From: Maricaulis sp036231565
GTDB lineage: Bacteria; Pseudomonadota; Alphaproteobacteria; Caulobacterales; Maricaulaceae
Reading direction: 5' to 3'
Assembly (NCBI GenBank): GCA_036231565.1
Contig: JAZAHA010000024.1
Coordinates: forward strand, 74,000 to 137,999
Length of the DNA stretch: 64,000 nt
In this document: positions 60,466 to 64,000 of the stretch, one piece after another
How the letters are laid out: each line of letters opens with the position of its first letter
Position numbering within the stretch: the stretch's first letter is position 1
The notes under the pieces: generated by a model
What the model was told of the DNA's origin: nothing
Seen by the model: only the letters and a program-made list of their open reading frames with translations
Databases searched by the model: none
Made by a program: the position numbers and the translations under genes

Positions 60466-61890
60466 ATGTCCCCTGCTGCACACCTCCATGAAGACCGCCT
60501 GTTCCCGGCCGAGCCGGGTGTGCGGGCCATTGCGCGGGCGCTCTACAGCCAGGTGCGCAATCTGCCGATCGTGTCGCCGCACGGTCATACCGATCCGCGC
60601 TGGTTCTCCCAGAATGCGCCGTTCGAGAACCCGGCTGCGCTGTTCCTGGCGCCGGACCATTATCTGTTCCGTATGCTCTACAGCCAGGGCGTCGCGCTGG
60701 ATGCGCTGGGCGTGCCCTCGCGCCGGGGCGCCTCGCGCACCGACCCCCGGTCGGCCTGGCGCCTGTTCGCCGAACACATCCACCTGTTCCGCGGCACGCC
60801 GTCGTCAATCTGGCTCAATCATGTCCTGGTCGAGGTGTTCGGTATCAACGACCGGCTCGACGCCCGGTCGGCCGACGCCATCTACGACACGATCGACGCT
60901 GCACTGCAGACCGAGGCCTTCCGGCCGCGCGCCCTGTTCGACCGGTTCAATATCGAACTGCTGGCGACCACAGAGTCGCCGGTCGACACGCTGGACCATC
61001 ACCACGCCATTGCCGCCTCGCCCTGGGGCGGGCGGGTGGTCACCGCCTATCGTCCCGATGCCGTCATCGATGCCGATCACGAGGACTTCTTCGACGCGCT
61101 GGAGCGGTTCGGCGAGATCACCGGCGAGGACACGATGCGCTGGCAGGGTTATCTCGCCGCGCACCGGCAGCGCCGTGTGGACTTCATGGCCGCAGGCGCC
61201 ACATCGACCGATCACGGACACCCCACGGCCGCGACGGCGGATCTCGATCCCGGCGCGGCGGAAGCCCTGTTCGACCGGGTTGTCGCAGGCAAGGCCGATG
61301 CGGCGGAAACCGAACTTTTCCGCGCGCAGATGCTGACCGAAATGGCCGCCATGAGTCTGGAAGACGGTCTGGTGATGCAGATCCACCCCGGCTCCTTCCG
61401 CAACCACAATGCCGCACTCTTTGCTTCCCATGGGCGCGACAAGGGCGCAGACATTCCCGTCGCGACGGACTATGTCCGCGCGCTCCAGCCCCTGCTCAAC
61501 CGGTACGGCAATGAGCCGGACTTCGGCCTCATCGTCTTTACCCTGGACGAGACCAGCTATGCCCGCGAACTCGCACCACTGGCCGGGCATTACCCGGCCA
61601 TGAAGCTCGGTCCGGCCTGGTGGTTCCACGACAGTCCGGAAGGCATGATGCGCTTCCGCGAGCAGACCACCGAGACGGCCGGCTTCTACAATACGGTCGG
61701 CTTCAACGACGACACCCGGGCCTTCCTTTCGATCCCGGCCCGGCACGACATGGCGCGGCGGGTGGACTGCGCCTTTCTCGCCCGGCTGGTCGCCGAGCAC
61801 CGCCTCACCGAGGAGGATGCTGCCGACCTGGCCGCCGACCTCGCCTACAATCTGGCGAAACGCGCCTACAAACTCGACGCCCCCAACTGA
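60466..61890 (+). CDS. uxaC: Glucuronate/galacturonate isomerase
   Basis: 474 aa, the usual UxaC length. TIM-barrel amidohydrolase-superfamily isomerase interconverting D-glucuronate and D-fructuronate or D-galacturonate and D-tagaturonate. Visible blocks are the metal-site HxH in IVSPHGHTDPRWF, FGINDRLDARSADAIYD, TTESPVDTLDHH, VMQIHPGSFRNHN, and the C-terminal GPAWWFHDSPEGM...NTVGFNDDTRAFLSIPARHD. Start ATG 60466; the extension upstream to 60403 would read through the operator. Followed 14 bp later by the LacA-type isomerase. Confidence 0.95.
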   Translation: MSPAAHLHEDRLFPAEPGVRAIARALYSQVRNLPIVSPHGHTDPRWFSQNAPFENPAALFLAPDHYLFRMLYSQGVALDALGVPSRRGASRTDPRSAWRLFAEHIHLFRGTPSSIWLNHVLVEVFGINDRLDARSADAIYDTIDAALQTEAFRPRALFDRFNIELLATTESPVDTLDHHHAIAASPWGGRVVTAYRPDAVIDADHEDFFDALERFGEITGEDTMRWQGYLAAHRQRRVDFMAAGATSTDHGHPTAATADLDPGAAEALFDRVVAGKADAAETELFRAQMLTEMAAMSLEDGLVMQIHPGSFRNHNAALFASHGRDKGADIPVATDYVRALQPLLNRYGNEPDFGLIVFTLDETSYARELAPLAGHYPAMKLGPAWWFHDSPEGMMRFREQTTETAGFYNTVGFNDDTRAFLSIPARHDMARRVDCAFLARLVAEHRLTEEDAADLAADLAYNLAKRAYKLDAPN

Positions 61891-61904
61891 GACAGGAAAC
61901 CCCC

Positions 61905-62546
61905 ATGAAGATCGCGCTCATCATCGAGAACAGCCAGGCCGCCAAGAGCGGTATTGTTCATGACGCCCTGAAGGCCGTGGCCGAGCCGCTGGGCCATGAG
62001 GTGTTCCACTACGGCATGTACACGCCCGAGGACAAAGCCTCGCTGACCTATCCGATGAACGGTCTGCTCGCCGGCCTTCTGATCAATTCGAAGGCGGCAG
62101 ACTTCATCGTCACCGGCTGCGGTACCGGCGTCGGTTCCAACCTGGCCTGCAACGCCATGCCGGGCGTGTTCTGCGGCCTCGTTGTCGACCCGACCGACGC
62201 CTTCCTGTTCGGCCAGATCAATGACGGCAATGCCATCTCCATGCCCTATGCCAAGGGTTTCGGCTGGGCCGCCGAACTGAACCTGCAGGACTGCTACCGT
62301 AAACTGTTCGAACACGAGCGCGGCGTCGGCTATCCCAAGGAACGCGCAGCCGTCATGGCCAAGAACCGCGGCATTGTGGCCGACCTCAAGGCCGCATCCT
62401 GCCACGACATGCTGACCGTGCTGAAAACGGTCGACCAGGACCTGCTCAAGGCCGCCATCGCCGGCGAGAAGTTCGAGGAATACTTCTTCGCCAACTGCCA
62501 GGACGAGGCCATTGCCGACTATATCCGCGGCGTGCTGGCCGCCTAG
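61905..62546 (+). CDS. RpiB/LacA/LacB-family isomerase, DhuI-like
   Basis: 213 aa. The core is the RpiB/LacAB fold, with GCGTGVGSNLACNAMPGV at the substrate loop and YGMYTPEDKASLTYP earlier. In uronate loci this family supplies DhuI, the 4-deoxy-5-hexosulose-uronate ketol-isomerase that replaces KduI ahead of KduD. The pairing with kduD (31 bp downstream) supports that reading, but a plain sugar-phosphate isomerase cannot be excluded. It is longer than RpiB (about 150 aa), with a C-terminal helical extension (about residues 150-213). Start ATG 61905 with AGGAAA. Confidence 0.85.
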   Translation: MKIALIIENSQAAKSGIVHDALKAVAEPLGHEVFHYGMYTPEDKASLTYPMNGLLAGLLINSKAADFIVTGCGTGVGSNLACNAMPGVFCGLVVDPTDAFLFGQINDGNAISMPYAKGFGWAAELNLQDCYRKLFEHERGVGYPKERAAVMAKNRGIVADLKAASCHDMLTVLKTVDQDLLKAAIAGEKFEEYFFANCQDEAIADYIRGVLAA

Positions 62547-62576
62547 GCCCGCCGTCCGGCTGAAACGGAGATACCC

Positions 62577-63332
62577 ATGAGCCATCCCTTCAATCTTGAC
62601 GGCAAGGTCGCGCTGGTCACCGGCGGCAATACCGGGCTGGGCCAGGGCATGGCGGTCGCACTGGCGCAAGCCGGCGCCGATATCGTCGTCGCCGGCCGCT
62701 CCAGCGCGGCAGAGACCGGCAAGGCCGTCGAAGCCGCCGGCCGCCGCTTCTTCGAGATCACGGCCGACTTCTCCGATCCGGCCTGTGCCGATGACGTCGT
62801 TGCAGAAACCGTCGCGAAAGCCGGTGCGATCGACATCCTGGTCAACAATGCCGGCATCATCCGCCGCAACGACGCGCTCGACTTCACCGAAGACGACTGG
62901 GACAGCGTCATGGATGTGAACATCAAGTCGCTCTTCTTCCTGTGCCAGGCCGCGGCAAAGCGCATGATCCCGGCCGGCGGCGGCAAGATCATCAATATCG
63001 CCTCCATGCTGTCCTTCCAGGGCGGTATCCGCGTGGCGTCCTATACGGCGTCCAAGAGCGGCGTGGCCGGGCTGACCAAGCTGCTGGCCAATGAATGGGC
63101 CGGTCAGGGTGTCAATGTGAACGCCATCGCGCCGGGCTATTTCGCCACCAACAACACCGCGGCCCTGCAGGCCGACGAGGAGCGCAATGCCCAGATTCTC
63201 GGCCGCATCCCGGCCGGCCGCTGGGGCGATCCGGCCGATCTGGGCGGCGCTGCGGTCTTCCTGGCCTCCGCCGCCTCCGACTATGTCCACGGCACGGTCC
63301 TCGCCGTCGATGGCGGCTGGCTGGCCCGCTGA
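62577..63332 (+). CDS. kduD: 2-dehydro-3-deoxy-D-gluconate 5-dehydrogenase
   Basis: 251 aa short-chain dehydrogenase, nearly collinear with E. coli KduD as recalled: TGxxTGLGQGMA cofactor loop, ILVNNAGIIRR, catalytic IINIASMLSFQGGIR and SYTASKSG (Tyr-x3-Lys), NVNAIAPGYFATNNT, and the C-terminal AVDGGWLAR. It reduces 2,5-diketo-3-deoxygluconate to KDG, joining the unsaturated-uronate branch to KdgK. Last gene of uxaC-isomerase-kduD; a terminator follows 27 bp after the stop. Confidence 0.94.
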   Translation: MSHPFNLDGKVALVTGGNTGLGQGMAVALAQAGADIVVAGRSSAAETGKAVEAAGRRFFEITADFSDPACADDVVAETVAKAGAIDILVNNAGIIRRNDALDFTEDDWDSVMDVNIKSLFFLCQAAAKRMIPAGGGKIINIASMLSFQGGIRVASYTASKSGVAGLTKLLANEWAGQGVNVNAIAPGYFATNNTAALQADEERNAQILGRIPAGRWGDPADLGGAAVFLASAASDYVHGTVLAVDGGWLAR

Positions 63333-63358
63333 TCTCCCGACAACAAGTCTTCCCCTTG

Positions 63359-63386
63359 AGCCGGCCTACGTGGCCGGCTTCTTTTT
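63359..63386 (+). terminator. Rho-independent terminator of the uxaC-kduD operon
   Basis: AGCCGGCC (63359-63366) pairs with GGCCGGCT (63372-63379) over a 5-nt loop, followed by TCTTTTT. Confidence 0.9.
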
Positions 63387-63455
63387 GGGAAGCTGAAGCC
63401 CGCGTGAGGGGCGCTCCTCCCCCCTGAACACCACGCCGCTTTTCCCGGCCGTAAG

Positions 63456-63471
63456 CCCGGCGAAGGCCGGG
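63456..63471. repeat. REP-like hairpin 1
   Basis: CCCGGC-GAAG-GCCGGG, a 6-bp stem with a GNRA-like tetraloop, inside the phrase common to alphaproteobacterial extragenic repeats. Confidence 0.6.
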
Positions 63472-63523
63472 CGGAGTGCCGGGATCCACGGGAAGCTCAT
63501 CGCTTGAAATGATCTTTGGTCGG

Positions 63524-63564
63524 TCCCGGATCTGCGGCCTGCCTGCGCAGGCCTCCGTCCGGGA
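63524..63564. repeat. REP-like hairpin 2
   Basis: Outer arms TCCCGGA (63524-63530) and TCCGGGA (63558-63564) enclose the perfect 12-bp palindrome GCCTGCGCAGGC (63541-63552). Confidence 0.6.
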
Positions 63565-63614
63565 AAAGTGAGAGAGTTGGAAGAAAGGCACCAACGCTCC
63601 AACAATCACCGTCA

Positions 63615-63654
63615 CCCTGACACCCGCTTTCGCGGGCGCAGGCTTCAGTCAGGG
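63615..63654. repeat. REP-like hairpin 3 (CCCTGAC...GTCAGGG)
   Basis: Outer arms CCCTGAC (63615-63621) and GTCAGGG (63648-63654) enclose an inner CCCGC-TTTC-GCGGG stem (63623-63636). The CCTGAC arm recurs in hairpin 4. Confidence 0.6.
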
Positions 63655-63756
63655 CCCAGTTCATAGGGCGCGGTGGCCGCGATCTCGCACTTATCCCCCA
63701 CGTCGCCACCGCTCAGACCGAGCCCGCCTGGCGAAAATATCCCTTTGCGATCTGGG

Positions 63757-63774
63757 TCCTGACTTTCGTCAGGA
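63757..63774. repeat. REP-like hairpin 4 (TCCTGAC-TTTC-GTCAGGA)
   Basis: A 7-bp stem with a TTTC loop. The flank GTCAGGATGACGG is, when reversed, nearly the same as CCGTCACCCTGAC in front of hairpin 3, so the two are inverted members of one repeat family. Confidence 0.6.
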
Positions 63775-63851
63775 TGACGGTGCGTGGGGTGGATATCGCA
63801 AACTTGTCCCCGCCCGCTCAACTGGGCGTATGCTCGCAGACGGTTTCCGGG

Positions 63852-64000
63852 ATGGGAGGCATGAGCTCAGTCACTTGTGCCCGGGAGCGTGCGGAGCTCG
63901 TCCGCGCCTGGTGGGTGACAGCATCAGGCTCCGGCGTGGCCATCTGCGGGGACACCGGCAAAAAGCTCGACCGGCCCGTGCCTGCAGGTTTCGAGACGGT
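63852..64000 (+). CDS. Start of an unidentified gene, 3' partial
   Basis: An open frame begins at ATG 63852 (MGGM...) or ATG 63861 and runs off the right edge (at least 46 codons). The GGGAGG at 63854-63859 would be too close for the second ATG, so the first is a little more likely. Codon third positions look GC-rich as in real genes here. No motif recognised in the visible part, which has two tryptophans and the phrase ICGDTGKKL. Confidence 0.4.
   Translation, partial: MGGMSSVTCARERAELVRAWWVTASGSGVAICGDTGKKLDRPVPAGFET

Larger units (their letters stand above)
63387..63851. other. Non-coding stretch with REP-like hairpins
   Basis: No convincing gene between the kduD terminator and the partial gene at the right edge. 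It is built from several small GC-rich dyads, listed separately, that look like a repetitive extragenic cluster. Confidence 0.6.

Noticed and set aside
1..64000. tRNA/rRNA genes, CRISPR arrays, insertion sequences or prophage
   Set aside because: I saw no cloverleaf-like segments, regular spacer repeats, transposase motifs or phage genes on reading both strands; a dedicated search could still reveal a small RNA.

Overview
The window is 64 kb of high-GC (about 64% by eye) DNA from a Gram-negative bacterium, almost certainly an alphaproteobacterium. The gene content fits a marine Maricaulales/Hyphomonadales/Caulobacterales-type organism: large TonB-dependent receptors of the Xanthomonas/Caulobacter class, FixLJ/FixK-type regulators, a Crp/Fnr-controlled denitrification island and a LacI-controlled uronate locus. 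The taxon is an inference from gene content. I saw no rRNA, tRNA, CRISPR array, insertion sequence or prophage.

Layout. (1) 1-2957: end of a heavy-metal RND efflux pump. (2) 3245-9849: a surface-polysaccharide island with dTDP-glucose 4,6-dehydratase (rmlB), dTDP-4-amino-sugar transaminase (wecE), a hexapeptide acyltransferase, a GtrA-like flippase, a GtrB-like glycosyltransferase and an AT-richer multi-membrane protein that may be the final GT-C transferase. A 743-bp stretch without a convincing gene follows. (3) 10593-29479: an anaerobic/nitrogen-oxide island holding nnrS, nrdG, nrdD, quinol nitric oxide reductase, hemN, a Dnr/NnrR-like regulator, a DUF1858 redox protein, a heme-PAS FixL, FixJ, a lone receiver, a FixK-like regulator, copper nitrite reductase nirK, pseudoazurin, a probable copper TonB receptor, a PLP decarboxylase and a porin. 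Six Crp/Fnr-type TTG-N8-CAA boxes lie in front of these genes, and two NrdR boxes lie in front of nrdD. (4) 29685-41528: a D-amino-acid/gamma-glutamyl scavenging locus (LysR, TonB receptor, N-acyl-D-amino-acid deacylase, dicarboxylate symporter, gamma-glutamyltransferase, RidA, D-amino-acid dehydrogenase, AraC). (5) 41722-45461: a divergent Zur-box locus with a MerC-domain protein and a ZrgA-type zinc ABC system. (6) 45473-50808: polysaccharide deacetylase, two exported amidohydrolases, and an ECF sigma factor flanked by two small membrane proteins. (7) 51063-63332: a uronate utilisation regulon (TonB receptor, two esterases, kdgK, uxaA, LacI regulator, uxaC, a LacA/RpiB-type isomerase and kduD), tied together by four copies of one operator. 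(8) 63333-64000: terminator, REP-like hairpins, and the start of a gene leaving the window.

How the parts work together. The nitrogen island reduces nitrite to NO (NirK with pseudoazurin) and NO to N2O (quinol NOR). NnrS supplies NO tolerance, HemN anaerobic heme and NrdDG anaerobic dNTPs. Oxygen (FixLJ-FixK) and nitrogen oxides (Dnr-like) are the likely signals. In region 4 the receptor would import peptides or acyl/gamma-glutamyl conjugates, the exported deacylase and GGT would release D-amino acids and glutamate, the symporter would take them up, DadA would oxidise D-amino acids and RidA would clear the imines. In region 7 uronate-containing oligosaccharides would enter through the receptor, be de-esterified, and flow through UxaC/UxaA and the LacA-type isomerase/KduD branch to 2-keto-3-deoxygluconate, which KdgK phosphorylates. 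The tagaturonate/fructuronate reductase and the KDPG aldolase are not in the window.
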